From: Adiantum capillus-veneris
Lineage: Eukaryota; Streptophyta; Polypodiopsida; Polypodiales; Pteridaceae
Direction of reading: 5' to 3'
Assembly: GCA_014529385.2 (NCBI GenBank)
Contig: CM043959.1
Coordinates: 59,222,753-59,286,752, forward strand
DNA length: 64,000 nt
The notes under the pieces are model-generated. The model ran no database searches. It was not told the origin of the DNA and worked only from the letters and a program-made list of their open reading frames with translations. Both the position numbers and the translations under genes were made by a program. Of this stretch, positions 47,933-59,116 are shown piece by piece. Every line of letters starts with the position of its first letter. Position 1 is the first letter of the stretch.

Positions 47933-48632
47933 ATGGCAGACATGAAGCTAGCGAAACATCAACGAAAGTTTGTCTCCGAAGTGATTGTGAGACACTTCCA
48001 TTACACGTCACAGGCAGAGATTAGGCGTTGTTTAAACCCTGTCGCTCCGGAGCATTTTTATCAGCTTACAAAGACTCTAACCAAGTCTGTGTTTGAGCAG
48101 CTCTAGGCAGAGTTTGCACCAGCTATTTTTGACATAGCCCTCCTAACATCAGGTGCTTTAGTAAACATGGTCAAACAAACCATTGGACAGATCATGAAAA
48201 CCTTTCAAGAACTGAAAAATCCTGCAATTACTTCCTTGCCAAACATAGCTGAGTGCATACATCTTGTGCAACAGCTTTACATGGAGTTCAAGAGCAAGGA
48301 AAAGTTAGAAAGAGCAGCAAAGCGTGCAAGAGTGGAAGCCAGCTCTTTTGAAGCTGATGTTGAACTAGAAACCATTCTTAGAACAGAGCCTGCAACATCA
48401 TCCGTTGCTACATTAGACCTCTCTCAGCTACCACCTATTTTACACCTTTTACCCGACAAAGCCGTCTTCAATATCCAAGCTCCACAGCTGGGAGAGGGAA
48501 GATGGGCACATGTGAAGCGTGTGGGTGTCACACATCCCGCTTTCAAAGATCAACTGTATGCTGCAAAAGTGTTCAAAGTACACTTACATGGACCCACCAT
48601 GGAGAAACAGGTCAAAGACGAAGCAACAATTT
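47933..48632 (+). pseudogene. Protein-kinase-like gene, 5' part, with a stop and cut by an LTR element
   Basis: From ATG 47933 (MADMKLAKHQRKFVSE) the frame meets a TAG at 48104-48106 and continues unchanged (AEFAPAIFDIALLTSG). The first 170 or so residues are unrecognised. Then a kinase N-lobe appears: Gly-rich loop LGEGRWAHV, the Lys strand YAAKVFKV, and a helix-C-like EATILE with its Glu. At 48633 the sequence becomes Tat LTR. The rest of the domain resumes at 59117, but the part from after helix C to just before DFG (about 100 residues, with the HRD loop) is absent from both sides, so a deletion accompanied or followed the insertion. The TAG fits CAG-to-TAG. Family membership is by motifs only; I cannot place it in a named kinase family. 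Confidence 0.7.
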
Positions 48633-49485
48633 TGGAAGCTCATTGTCTTATGCATGTGCATGTGTTGTAATAGGGGATTAGCAAGGGAACTCTATGCCAT
48701 TGTAAGAGAGCGAGTGATCATTCAATTGAGAGTAGGAAATCTATCATTTCTCCTACTAGTGTAAGCCCAACATTTGCTGAATCAAGGAGGGTGGATTTGG
48801 ACTAAGCTTGGATACTTTGTCTCCCTTCCAACGTGAAGTAATGGACAACAATGATGCGTAAGTGTCTTGGTGTTTTTTGTTAAGTTCTTGATAGCTTGTC
48901 TCTGGTGTTGTCATCAATCTAGCCATAAATCCCACATACTGTAAGAGGGCGACAGGGTGGAGAGGACTCCCCTGGCCTTAAGACAGTGATTGAGGTGGCT
49001 TTTCTTGTGATGTGTTGTGATGAAATTTACGCAAGCTATGTTGAACAAATACTAATCTCACTTTGATTTGTCATGACAGATTTGTAAGAAGGTATTAATG
49101 CAACAAGCACCCCCTCCCCCTTTCTCTCTCTTTCTTAAATATATAATTGTGTTTGCTTGATCATTGCCGATACGTTTCAAAGCAGCCCGAGCACTATCTC
49201 TCTCCCTCCCTCTCTCTCTCTCGTGTTTTAGTGTATGAGAGTGTTCCATTGGTGTTAGGGTTAGTGTAAATTCCTTGCTTGTTTGTGGGTTGCTCTAACG
49301 ATTCTCCTCTTTTGCGTCCTAGTTCGCTCTTAAACTAGGTGGTGCCCCTTGTGTAGTTGGGATTTGGCTGTGGGTTTGTTGTTTTGGTTTGTGTTGTGTT
49401 GTGCCCCAGCCCCAATTGAGCAGCACGGGAGCCTTGAAGGGTGTCTAGAGGTTGCTCTTCTTGTTGCCCGCCCCGGACCGCCTCA
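48633..49485 (+). repeat. Truncated 5' LTR of the Tat element
   Basis: Matches 58266-59116. It starts at TGGAAGCTCATTG, about 100 bases downstream of the TATA box position of the full LTR, so U3 and the promoter are missing. It ends GGACCGCCTCA. Confidence 0.93.
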
Positions 49486-49487
49486 AA

Positions 49488-49505
49488 TTGGTGCCCCCAC
49501 TGAGA
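49488..49505 (+). other. Putative primer binding site
   Basis: TTGGTGCCCCCACTGAGA lies two bases after the LTR end, the expected place and start (TGG) for a tRNA primer site. I cannot name the tRNA without a search. Confidence 0.5.
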
Positions 49506-49561
49506 ACAGGCTTGTGTATGTTTTGTGAAGGCTCAACCTTTGGCATAATCAAGTAGCTTGC

Positions 49562-50013
49562 ATGAATCACGAGAATTTGTATGCTCCCTTCATTCCCATT
49601 GCAAGGCAAAAGGTACACATAATTGTTAGTACTAAGTTGCAATTTCAGCGAGTAATTCGTAGAATTTTAGGTCCTCTTAGGTTAGCCGAGATAAGCACTT
49701 CGGTAAATTCTTTTATTTTGCCTCTCATTAGGTACGATATTAGCTTGGACGTCTATATTTTTGTGTTATTTTAAGCATTAGGACATGCATAGGCCATGGA
49801 TAATGGCCCAGGAATAGAGGTTTTTCCCTTTCATTTTACTCCACACATTAGAATAAACGTTGCAATTAGTAGAAAGATCCATATTTAACAACGAATGGTG
49901 TTCATGTTTGGTGCCCAAAGAGCAGGAGAAATTCTTGCATCACCAAACCCTTTCATTCTACCTCTCATCAACAACCACACTTCTTTTGATGTACATGTGT
50001 TCATTTTATTTTA
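49562..50013 (+). other. Duplicated short pre-gag reading frames in the Tat leader
   Basis: Two related segments follow the primer site. 49562-49774 ends NSFILPLIRYDISLDVYIFV before LF-stop. About 49820-50013, interrupted by a TAA, ends NPFILPLINNHTSFDVHVFI before LF-stop. Alignment extends upstream (PFIPIARQKVHIIV versus PFHFTPHIRINVAI). They look like an ancient tandem duplication of a leader ORF of about 60 residues. No known domain is recognised. Confidence 0.45.
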
Positions 50014-50040
50014 AAATGAAGTGCAGCCCGGCAAAATAGT

Positions 50041-50595
50041 GTGTATGTTTGTTTTTTCTTTGTCCAAGTTGTTACAAGAAACAAAAAAGCGATCATTTGT
50101 TCTAACTGGGAATGTGTGTGCAGTGAAAGTTCAATCCTTAGAGATCTAGCTCTATTACCAATTGAGTTGCAGGAGCAAGTAGTAAGGCGTCTCCCTCATA
50201 ACAAGAGGGTGGTGAAGTTAAAACGGAAGGTCCTACGCGTGGATTCCATTTTCCTCTTGTTGTTGGGCACTAAGGAAGACCGCGCATTCATCCAACTAGT
50301 GTGTGCCCTAAGATTGGTAAATAGAGTGAAATTTGGCGTTTGGCGAGTGCATTTCACCATTGAGGAAGACTCTTCAGGAAACTTGCGGCCAGAGTTCATG
50401 CTTCATAGACTCACATTTGGTGAATTTTTCCATCATTTGCGTCTTATTAATAGTCTTCCTTTCGCTTTCAACAAAGGAGATAGGGAGCTATTCAGAGCTT
50501 GTCTTAATAAAGAGAGCATAGAGAAGATTGCAAATTTGTATAAATTCTCATCCTTCTCTACTTTCTATGACACTTTGTTCATAGAGACATTGTAA
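50041..50595 (+). CDS. Tat pre-gag ORF, copy 1
   Basis: Up to 184 codons; the first conserved part starts near codon 35 (LALLPIELQEQVVRRLPHNK). Shared landmarks with the next ORF are RRLPH, a following Leu/Val-rich strand, KEDRAFIQLVCALRLV, a FGVWRV strand, RLTFGEFFHHLRLINSLPFA and DRELFRACL. No zinc finger, protease or polymerase motif is present. Ogre/Tat elements are known to carry an extra ORF upstream of gag of unknown role; position and size fit. The true start is unclear: ATG 50041 precedes a hydrophobic stretch, and splicing into the ORF is possible. Confidence 0.6.
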   Translation: MYVCFFFVQVVTRNKKAIICSNWECVCSESSILRDLALLPIELQEQVVRRLPHNKRVVKLKRKVLRVDSIFLLLLGTKEDRAFIQLVCALRLVNRVKFGVWRVHFTIEEDSSGNLRPEFMLHRLTFGEFFHHLRLINSLPFAFNKGDRELFRACLNKESIEKIANLYKFSSFSTFYDTLFIETL

Positions 50596-50641
50596 ATCTC
50601 TTTATGCTTTTGAATGATTTAACCATAATCCTAAGGAGTTT

Positions 50642-51100
50642 TTGTCCAGGAATTTTGTAGCACAAGTGGAGTCTTTAAATCTTGCAAACTTGATTGGACT
50701 TGATGAGGATGTTCTTTATGAAATTGTGAGAAGGTTGCCTCACTCCGACTGTGTGGAACTCGAAGGAAAGGAGCTCCTAGTCAATTGCTACTTTCTCACG
50801 GCCTTCGACGAGCATGAAGATCTAGTTTTTATACAAACCGCTTGTGCATTGGGAATTGTAGAGCAAGTGCAATTTATCACTTGGGACGTGGTTGCTCTTT
50901 TGAATTCAGAAAATGAAGTTCTAGAGATTTCTGTTTATCGCCTTAGCTTTGAAGAATTTCAACCCTTCTTAGAGCTCATCAATAGTCTACCCTTTTGTTT
51001 TGATCAAACAAATCGAGACCTTATTGAAGCTTGGATAGCTGAAGAAGAAAACCTAGAGTGGTATTTTCTCACTTCTTCATTTGCAGGCGAGTGGTTCTAA
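50642..51100 (+). CDS. Tat pre-gag ORF, copy 2
   Basis: About 152 codons ending at 51100, 50 bases before gag. It is clearly paralogous to 50041-50595: DEDVLYEIVRRLPHSDC, HEDLVFIQTACALGIV, ITWDVV, YRLSFEEFQPFLELINSLPF and RDLIEAWI line up with the first copy in the same order and spacing. The protein is acidic where copy 1 is basic, so the two have diverged. No ATG is evident at the left edge; the frame is open from 50642 without one, which suggests splicing or read-through from upstream. Function unknown. Confidence 0.6.
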   Translation: MSRNFVAQVESLNLANLIGLDEDVLYEIVRRLPHSDCVELEGKELLVNCYFLTAFDEHEDLVFIQTACALGIVEQVQFITWDVVALLNSENEVLEISVYRLSFEEFQPFLELINSLPFCFDQTNRDLIEAWIAEEENLEWYFLTSSFAGEWF

Positions 51101-51149
51101 ATCTCTATTGTATTCCTTATTGTAACTCGTGTTGTAATCTTTCATAATA

Positions 51150-53738
51150 ATGGAGAGCCAACGCCAAATGTCTGGATATCCTCTTTTCTTTGGAGAGCCT
51201 GGAGAGGATGCAGAATTATTTTTAGCAAATTTCAAGATGTCTTGCCGTATCAAGAGGATAGTAACCGATCAAGAACGTGTAGAAATGTTTGAGGTGGTCC
51301 TTAGGAAAGATGCTAGTACTTGGTTTGACTCTTTGCCTGAGGAAGTTAAGGGGAATTACACAGAAGTTTTGAATCGTTTTAAGAGATACTTCTTTGATCC
51401 CCAAAACAATCAAAAACTATGGCAAGACATTGTTTCTCATAAGCAAAAAGACTTAGATGACTACTACTTGTACAAGCAAGAGTTTCTACGTCTTTGGGCT
51501 CTATGGATACGAAATGTTGCTAACCCTGGTGATGGTGCAGAATTTTTAAAGAAGGAGAGTTTCATAGCCGGACTCTTTCCTGACCTTAAGGTAAAAGTTG
51601 AGACGGGTGCACCTGCTACTTTTGATGCAGCTGAAACTAGGGCTGCTGAGAAGTATAGGAAACTCAAGTGCTTAAGGGGAGAGGTTCCAATAGAAGGTCT
51701 TAGACCCAAAGGTAAGTCACAAGCATCAACATCGAGGGAGCTTCCTGAGGTAACGGCGGAAGTAATTGAGAAGTTAAATGAATCTTTAAGCAGCCTGTCA
51801 ATTCACCTTGCACAAGCTGTAGGTCCAAAGGGACAAGCAAAGAAGTCTGAAGAGCGAGATCCACGACCTAGGAGAGTCTTGCAATGTTGGAATTGCGGAG
51901 AGTCTGGACATGGGATGTATAATTGTCCTTGGCCCCGTGGGGAGCCAGGGAGACCTAACTTGAATTACCCAGTGATGAATGCAGGTGAAGGAACTGGTCA
52001 ACAACCAAGGCTTCTACAAAGGCCAAATGGACCAAGACCACCTCCACAAGGGGTAGAAGGAGTTCCACCTTTGCCAGATCCAAATGTGCATGTGGTAGAG
52101 GTGAAAAATTCAAATGAGGTTGACATGGAAGCCAATGGAATTAAGCGTGGCCGAGGAAAAGGTAAAGAGAAAGAAGGAGTCACATCACATAGTGACCATG
52201 GACAAGGCAAGAAGGCAAAGGAAACCAAGGAAACCAAGAGGACTCGACGTCGTATCAACCTCCAAGACTTCCCTCTTGGACATGGTATGGCTCCGTACAA
52301 CTTGTTGGAAGACATGAGAGGTAAGGGTCCTGATATTTCATGGCCTCAATTCCTTGCATTATGTCCACAAGTTAGGAGGGATTTAACAAGGGCAGTTAGC
52401 ACTAGGAGAAAGGTAAAAGAGAGTGTGCCTGTTGTAAAAATTGCACAAGCTGAAATGAATGAGGACATTACACCGGTGCTAGACTGTTACATCAAAGGAA
52501 GATTGGTTAGGAAAGGTCTAGTGGATGGGGGTGCACAAATTTGCATCATGACAGAGGGACTCATGCAAAGACTAGGCATGCACATCCATGAGACACCTGA
52601 AATCAAAGTCAAGATGGCAAACAATAGCAAGGCTAGGTGTGTAGGCATTTGTAAAAATGTCTTTGTAGAGGCCTTTGGCATTAAGAAAGCGGTGGGTTTT
52701 TATGTTATGTCGACCAAGGGAAGTGGTTATCCATTTATCCTAGGAAGACCATGGCTAATGAAAATGCGAGCTTTGCAGGATTGGGAGAGTGGGAAATTAA
52801 TTTGCAGGAATGACAATCATAAGAAGGTTGTCTTTGACATGAAGGAGCAACGCCAAGAGGAGCTCCATGAAGAATCATCTCAAAGTGAGACGGAAGAAGG
52901 TTGGACCGATAGCACTTCAGAAGAAGAAAGTAGCGGCAGCATTACTGAAGAGGAGCCTTCCATCGAAGTCATGGGGGTAAGGTTTAAGCCAAGAAACCAA
53001 GAGACCTCTTGTCAAGGCTTGGAGGAGGTAGGTCCTCAAGAGAACGAAGGTGTTCAAGATGAAGGGATGCTGGAAGGTATGCTATCAACAACACTTACAA
53101 AGGATGAAAGAGAGGAGTTCAAATGTGTGCTAAGGAAGTTTCCTAGGCTTTTTGCTAAAGACTACACCGATGTGCGTGGAGTAGATGCTGTTCAACACAA
53201 AATTGAGTTGAAGCCAGAGGCCACACCTAAGGCTCAGAAGCTACGAAGGCTAGGAGTCATCAAGGAGCAGGCTTTACTCAAGGAGGTAAGAAAGCTTCTA
53301 GCAGCAGGGTTCATTTATCCAGTGGAGAATTCAGAGTGGGTCTCTCCTGTTGTTGTCACTCCTAAGAAGAACGGCAAGTGGAGGGTGTGTGTGGATTACC
53401 GTCCCCTCAATGAGGCAACAAAGAGAGATCACTTTCCCCTCCCATTCCAGGATGAGATACTAAATGAGGTAGCTGGTCATGAGAAGTACACTGTGTGCGA
53501 TGGTTACTCAGGTTACTTTCAAATAGGGATTGCACTGGAGGATCAATTGAAAACAACCTTTATCACTCCTTGGGGTTGTTATGCTTTTAGAGTCATGCCA
53601 TTTGGTCTGACAAATGCTCCTGCAACATTCCAACGTTTCATGAATATGGTGTTTCAAGCATTCTTTGGAAAGTCAATTAGGTGTTCATTGATGATTTCTG
53701 TATTTATAGCTCAAAATCATTGCATCTACAAAGGGTAG
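51150..53738 (+). pseudogene. Tat gag, protease and most of RT
   Basis: ATG 51150 (MESQRQMSGYPLFFGEPGED). Gag capsid-like region: ASTWFDSLPEEVKGNY, RFKRYFFDPQNNQKLW, FIAGLFPDLK. Zinc knuckle CWNCGESGHGMYNC near 51.89 kb. Then a long basic/Pro-rich linker, a protease with VDGGAQICIMT (D-G-G-A type) and PFILGRPWL, and RT with KWRVCVDYRPLN, FQIGIALEDQLKTTF and MPFGLTNAPATF. At about 53.68 kb one base is missing right before the catalytic box, so the frame reads on for only about 15 wrong residues. RT continues in the next frame. Confidence 0.9.
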
Positions 53739-55462
53739 AAGAAGGTTTAAAGAAGCTCTACGACATGGGAGGTCAACTCAACCCCGACAAGTGCCATATA
53801 GGTGAGGATGAAGTAATCTTGCTTGGTCATAAAGTTTCTTACAAAGGCATTGAAGTGGATCCTTCGAAGGCAAAGGCTCTTATTGAGCTACCATCACCCA
53901 AGAGTCTTAAGGAGGTCATCTCATTCATTCAAAAGGTGAAGTATATGTCACGCTTCATTCACTTAGCCTCGAAGTTACTTCACCCTTTGCAAAAGTTGAC
54001 ACAACAAGTAGAATTTGCATGGTCTGATGAGCTTGAAGAGTACTTTTGTAACATTAAAGTCATTTTGTCAGAGCTACCAACACTCATGCCTCCTTGTTGG
54101 GAGTACACATTCTTTGTTAGCTCTAGTGCTGGGAAAGAAACAATTGGTGCTGTGTTGCTACAACAAGATCCCCACAGTACAAGGATGCGACCCATCTACT
54201 TTGCTAGTAGGGTCATGAATGCTTTGGAGAGAGACTACACAGAAGCAGAACTCATGATGCTTTCTCTCATGTTTGCGGTGAGAAAGTTTAGATCCTACCT
54301 GCTACCAAAACCTTTTGTAATTCTCACTGCAGAAAATTTGTTCCCTTGGGTGTCATCTCAAATGAATCTTAGTACTAGGATCTCAAAGTGGATTATGGAG
54401 TTGCAAGAGTTTCAATACTCTTTCAAGGTAGAAGATAGTGTGCGTGCACAATTGGCAGGGATTCTCACTTATAGGGTGCACGAAAAGGAGATTAAGGTGC
54501 CTGAAGTAAAGACCCTACCATTGCCACCACCAAAAAGTATTCCTAATGCTTTTACCTTGTTCTTTGATGGAGCTTTTCGTCGAGCCACAGGAAAAGCAGG
54601 GGGAGGGCTAGTGTTGCTCAACCCAAGTGGAGAGGTGGTCATGAAAGAGAAGTTCAATCTACCAAGTTCAGCTAGCAACAATGAAGCAAAATATGACACT
54701 CTACTTCATGGTTTGAAGATGTGCATTGGCCAAGGGATACAACGTCTCATGGTACAAGGAGATGCACTTCTCATTGTTAAACAGATTTTAGGCATTTGGG
54801 CATGCAAGAATGAAAGCTTAAGGACAAAAGTTCATGCCATTCGTAGGCTATTTAATCAATTTGAGGAGGTGCAATTATATCATATTCCTAGGAAACAAAA
54901 TGAGGATGCTGATTTACTTGCACAACAAGCCGTTGCATGTGTAAATAAAGAAGTGCAGGTCATCATGGTGGCGGCTGCTGTGAAGCAACCGAGGTACCAG
55001 GGATTGGAGTCATTGGCTCCCATCATTGGCTACATTTTGGAGGGTGAGTTTCCACCAGACTTCACAAAAGCTCAGAAGAGGAGACTCATGAAGAAGGCAA
55101 GCATGTATCTCTTCCTAGAAGGCTCCCTCTATCAAAGAGGGAAGGATCAAGTATGCAGAAGAGTACCAACTATTGAGGAAATTCCAGCCATTCTAAAAGG
55201 TTTGCATGAAGAAGCATGTGGTGGTCATTTTGCCCAAGAATTAACTGTGAAGAAGATTTTGCTTGCGGGGTATGTTTGGCCAAGCTTGCATGTGGATGTT
55301 CAACATTGGTGTAAAAGCTGTCACAATTGTCAAATAAATGGAAATAGAAGGTTGGTGCATGGCCCGAGGCAAATAGTGCTTGCAAATGGACCCTTTGAAA
55401 AGTGGGGCATTGATGCATGGGTCCTCTGCCTAGGACAAAAAATGGTAAACTCTACATTCTAG
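53681..55462 (+). pseudogene. Tat RT C-terminal part, two RNase H domains and integrase zinc module
   Basis: Begins with the RT box FIDDFCIYSS. The first RNase H (FFVSSSAGKETIGAVLLQQD, DYTEAELMMLSLMFAVRKF) has Ser in place of the first catalytic Asp. A second, archaeal-type RNase H follows at about 54.55-54.96 kb, with all four acids visible: FFDGAFRRATG, NNEAKYDTLLHGL, VQGDALLIVKQI and NEDADLLAQQ. Integrase begins with the zinc module GGHFAQELTVKKIL..CKSCHNCQ and WGIDA, carrying the first catalytic Asp. A frameshift just after it (about 55415) moves the rest of integrase to another frame. Loss of the first RNase H site with a retained second one is typical of the Tat group. Confidence 0.9.
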
Positions 55463-56427
55463 TGGCTGTAGACTATATGACTAGGTGGGTGGAAGCTCAA
55501 AGTGTGGCAAGAGTGAATGAGAGGACAGTTAGCAAGTTTGTGTACAGTCACATTTGTTGCAGATTTGGCACACCTTTGGAGATTGTTTCTGATAATGGTC
55601 CAGGGTTTAGGAAGGGCTTGCTCACAGAAGTCTGTGAAGTACTTCACATTCTACATCGTCACAGTACACCCTACTATCCCCAATCAAATGGTTTGGTAGA
55701 AAAAGCTAATGGTGTCATTGCAGGCATCATTAGAAAGATGGTGAAAAACAAGACAAAGTTATGGGATGACTTCTTGGATGGTGCCTTGTGGGCGTATCGA
55801 ACCACATATAGGGAAGCCACGGAGTTCACACCATTTCACTTGGTCTATGGTCAAGAGGCTTTACAGCCAATTGAACTAAACATTCCAACAATACGACTTC
55901 ATGGCAAATCAGCACAAGATGATCAAGAAGCATGGATGGATCGACTTCTTACCTTAGCTGAGCTTGAGTGGAAAAGAGAGGCAGCATACGAGTGCTACAA
56001 GAGGAAAGCTACGCAGGCGAAGGAGAAGCTTGACAAGAAACTAAAGGACAAAGGCATCAATGAAGGAGATCTGGTGCTAAGGTATGACAATCGACTCGAT
56101 AATCGTTTTGATGCCAAGTTTGAAACTAGATGGCAAGGGCCATACATAGTCAAGAAGGCTTCCAATTCTAGTTACTATCAGCTTATGGACTTGAATGGTA
56201 AAGAGCACTCCAGGAAAGTAAACGGGTATCGCTTGAAGCCCTATTTGAGTCGCCTTCTACCAAAGGATCTACCAAAGATCTGTCCAAAGGCCGCTGTCTC
56301 ATGTAAGTATTGTTACATGAAGCATGAGTGTAACTCTAGCAAAAATTCTGAGTGGCCAAACAATAAAGATCTCGTCAAGGACTCTGAAGCACTCTCTTTG
56401 GAAAAAATGCTTTATGATGGTACATGA
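55417..56427 (+). pseudogene. Tat integrase core and C terminus
   Basis: MGPLPRTKNGKLYILVAVDY continues the integrase core. The second Asp is in IVSDNGPGF and the Glu is in PQSNGLVEKANG. Then come WAYRTTYREATEFTPFHLVY and a GPY-like module (ETRWQGPYIVKKAS, YYQLMDLNGKEHS, VNGYRLKPYL). The stop at 56427 is 14 bases before the purine tract. No chromodomain is present, as expected for Tat. Confidence 0.9.
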
Positions 56428-56440
56428 ATATACCATCATC

Positions 56441-56455
56441 CAGGGGGAGGGCTAA
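56441..56455 (+). other. Polypurine tract of the Tat element
   Basis: CAGGGGGAGGGCTAA lies immediately before the TGATAGCC that starts the 3' LTR. Plus-strand priming site by position. Confidence 0.8.
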
Positions 56456-59116
56456 TGATAGCCGTTTTTCGGCTCTTTGTAATTGCCACAGTGAGTTACC
56501 TCACCCTACCAAAATCACCCAAACGCTATGGCTATCCCTACCATTTCACTGTACATAGGCGTGTGTGAGTTAGGGGGCTTTTCCCATATCTTCTTAAAAA
56601 CCCTCAGCTAGCTAGTCACTGGGCTAGTTGAGCCAAAAAAAAATAATAATAATAAAAAAATAAAGCATATTATGGCCTCTTTGTGTGTAAATATTTCTTT
56701 GTATATAGGGCCTAAATAAAAGATTTTTTCATAATTATTTTGGTATTTATTTAAATATTTCTACCTAGGTGTGTGTTATTTATACTCTGTATATTGCCTC
56801 ACCATTACCACAATTTTTTCTTACCATTTTTCATACTCTTTATTCCATATAGAAATATTTTCATGTAAGCTTCTCTTATATTTGGTGTAACTCCACCCCA
56901 ACAAAAATCCAAAAAAACTAGTTTTATTTATGTGTATATTTTTTCACTATTTTGATTTTTCCCTTCCTACATCTATTTTGTTTTTTTCTAAAAAATTAGA
57001 ACACCAAAAATATTTATCTTTTTATGGTAGCCTCATAATGAGAGAGATTTTTTTTGACCCCTTTATATTTTTTCCACTTATATTATTTATATTTGACATG
57101 TACATATTTTTTAGACCCCTCAATATTTGATTTTCTTAGTTGTACTATTCACTTATATCCTAATCTCAACAATATCTTCAATTATAGACCTACCAAATAA
57201 GGTCAAGGGTAGGTGGCATGCATACATGCACTATGGAGGGCTCACTCTTGGAGGTATTCAAAAGAATCATCCAAAGAAGGACCCCACAAGGACCTTTGCA
57301 GTGGAAAAAAACGGTCGATTTTGCTTAATTTTTAAAGTTCACTTGCTCTCCGAATTTGAAAAGGTGATACAAACAAAAGTTGTAGCTCGTGGGCTGAACT
57401 TTTGCCTCAAATTTTTTCATATTTTTTTGAGCTACGAGCTGTGAGCTATGATTTTTTTAGTGGACCCCAGTTTTCCCATGCTATGCAGCCACACTCTCTC
57501 TTCCACTTTATCATTTGCCTCTTTCACACACACTTCTCCACTCATCATCCCCATCTCTCTCACCACTCCTCTCTGCACACTACTCACCTTCTCCTCAACC
57601 TTGAAGAATAAGAGAAACCATGGTGAACTCATACCTCCCACACACAATTCCATTCCAAAATTGACCACCTAGTCTCATTTTTCCTCCTCCAAATTACCCA
57701 TATCTATAAAAAAACCACAAAATTCAGCCTCTTCTCTTAAAAGACAGCATCATGGTGGTTGATTACTCAGCTTCAATTACCTTGTCTCTCAAGGAAGGTC
57801 AAGAGTGGAGAAAAAATGTACCGTCAAAGCTAGTGGACCGTCAACAAGCGTCAAAATTGGCCCTACTCAAGACACTTGGAGCATCAACCTTGTAAGAAAT
57901 CCACCTTTTCTTACCTCTTAAGAGTTTTTCTTCCTTATTTGTATCCTACATGGATACTCCCATTGTAAATATCCAATTCCATTTGTAAATTAATACTAAC
58001 TCTACTAACACTAACCCACTATGAAAAGTCCTATCACCTCCATTTCTCTCCTCTCTCTTTCCCCACCAACTTCTTGATAATTCCAAGCAAAAGAAAATAG
58101 ATAAATTGCTGAAAATCTAACCCAACCATGGTTAGAGGAGTAACCCTAGCCTTCAAAATTGCTATAAAAGGAGGGTGTAGCTAGCACAAAAGGGGGAGCC
58201 ATAAGCAAGAGCACTATGCTATAGCTTGAGAAGCCAAGCTCAACCTCTCTAGAAGGAGCTTTGAGTGGAAGCTCATTGTCTTATGCATGTGCATGTGTTG
58301 TAATAGGGGATTAGCAAGGGAACTCTATGCCATTGTAAGAGAGAGAGTGATCATTCAATTGAGAGTAGGAAATCTATCATTTCTCCTACTAGTGTAAGCC
58401 CAACATTTGCTGAATCAAGGAGGGTGGATTTGGACTAAGCTTGGATACTTTGTCTCCCTTCCAACGTGAAGTAATGGACAACAATGATGCGTAAGTGTCT
58501 TGGTGTTTTTTGTTAAGTTCTTGATAGCTTGTCTCTGGTGTTGTCATCAATCTAGCCATAAATCCCACATACTGTAAGAGGGCGACAGGGTGGAGAGGAC
58601 TCCCCTGGCCTTAAGACAGTGATTGAGGTGGCTTTTCTTGTGATGTGTTGTGATGAAATTTACGCAAGCTATGTTGAACAAATACTAATCTCACTTTGAT
58701 TTGTCATGACAGATTTGTAAGAAGGTATTAATGCAACAATCACCCCCTCCCCCTTTCTCTCTCTTTCTTAAATATATAATTGTGTTTGCTTGATCATTGC
58801 CGATACGTTTCAAAGCAGCCCGAGCACTATCTCTCTCCCTCTCTCTCTCTCTCGTGTTTTAGTGTGTGAGAGTGTTCCATTGGTGTTAGGGTTAGTGTAA
58901 ATTCCTTGCTTGTTTGTGGGTTGCTCTAACGATTCTCCTCTTTTGCGTCCTAGTTCGCTCTTAAACTAGGTGGTGCCCCTTGTGTAGTTGGGATTTGGCT
59001 GTGGGTTTGTTGTTTTGGTTTGTGTTGTGTTGTGCCCCAGCCCCAATTGAGCAGCACGGGAGCCTTGAAGGGTGTCTAGAGGTTGCTCTTCTTGTTGCGC
59101 GCCCCGGACCGCCTCA
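56456..59116 (+). repeat. 3' LTR of the Tat element (2661 bp)
   Basis: Starts TGATAGCCGT after the purine tract and ends CCTCA. Contains AT-rich U3 to about 58.1 kb, a TATA box (58163-58169), CT-rich stretches and the CCTAG/CTAGG hairpin near 58.95-58.98 kb. Its last 851 bases match the truncated 5' LTR. No gene is seen inside. Confidence 0.9.
58163..58169 (+). promoter_or_regulatory. LTR TATA box (TATAAAA)
   Basis: GCTATAAAAGGAGGG in the 3' LTR. Transcripts would begin about 30 bases downstream. This part is missing from the 5' LTR. Confidence 0.6.

Larger units (their letters stand above)
48633..59116 (+). mobile_element. Tat-lineage Ty3/gypsy retrotransposon, 5' LTR truncated
   Basis: The 3' LTR is complete (56456-59116, TG...CA) and preceded by a purine tract. 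The 5' LTR keeps only its last 853 bp (48633-49485). The shared parts differ at about five positions, so the insertion is young. A primer-site-like TTGGTGCCCCCACTGAGA follows at 49488. Two paralogous ORFs precede gag. Pol has RT, a standard RNase H lacking its first Asp, a second archaeal-type RNase H, and integrase; that dual-RNase H order marks the Tat/Ogre group. Two frameshifts break pol. The lost U3 includes the TATA box, so this copy should be silent. Confidence 0.92.

Noticed and set aside
48655-48670. Tat 5' LTR starting at TGTGTTGTAATAGG, with GTGCA/CTGCA as a target duplication
   Set aside because: Identity with the 3' LTR extends about 25 bases further upstream, so this cannot be the true LTR edge, and the pentamers do not match.
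58266-59116. An 851-bp LTR as the complete unit of the Tat element
   Set aside because: The purine tract is at 56441-56455 and TG starts at 56456. Without the upstream part there would be no TATA box and no CT-rich U3.
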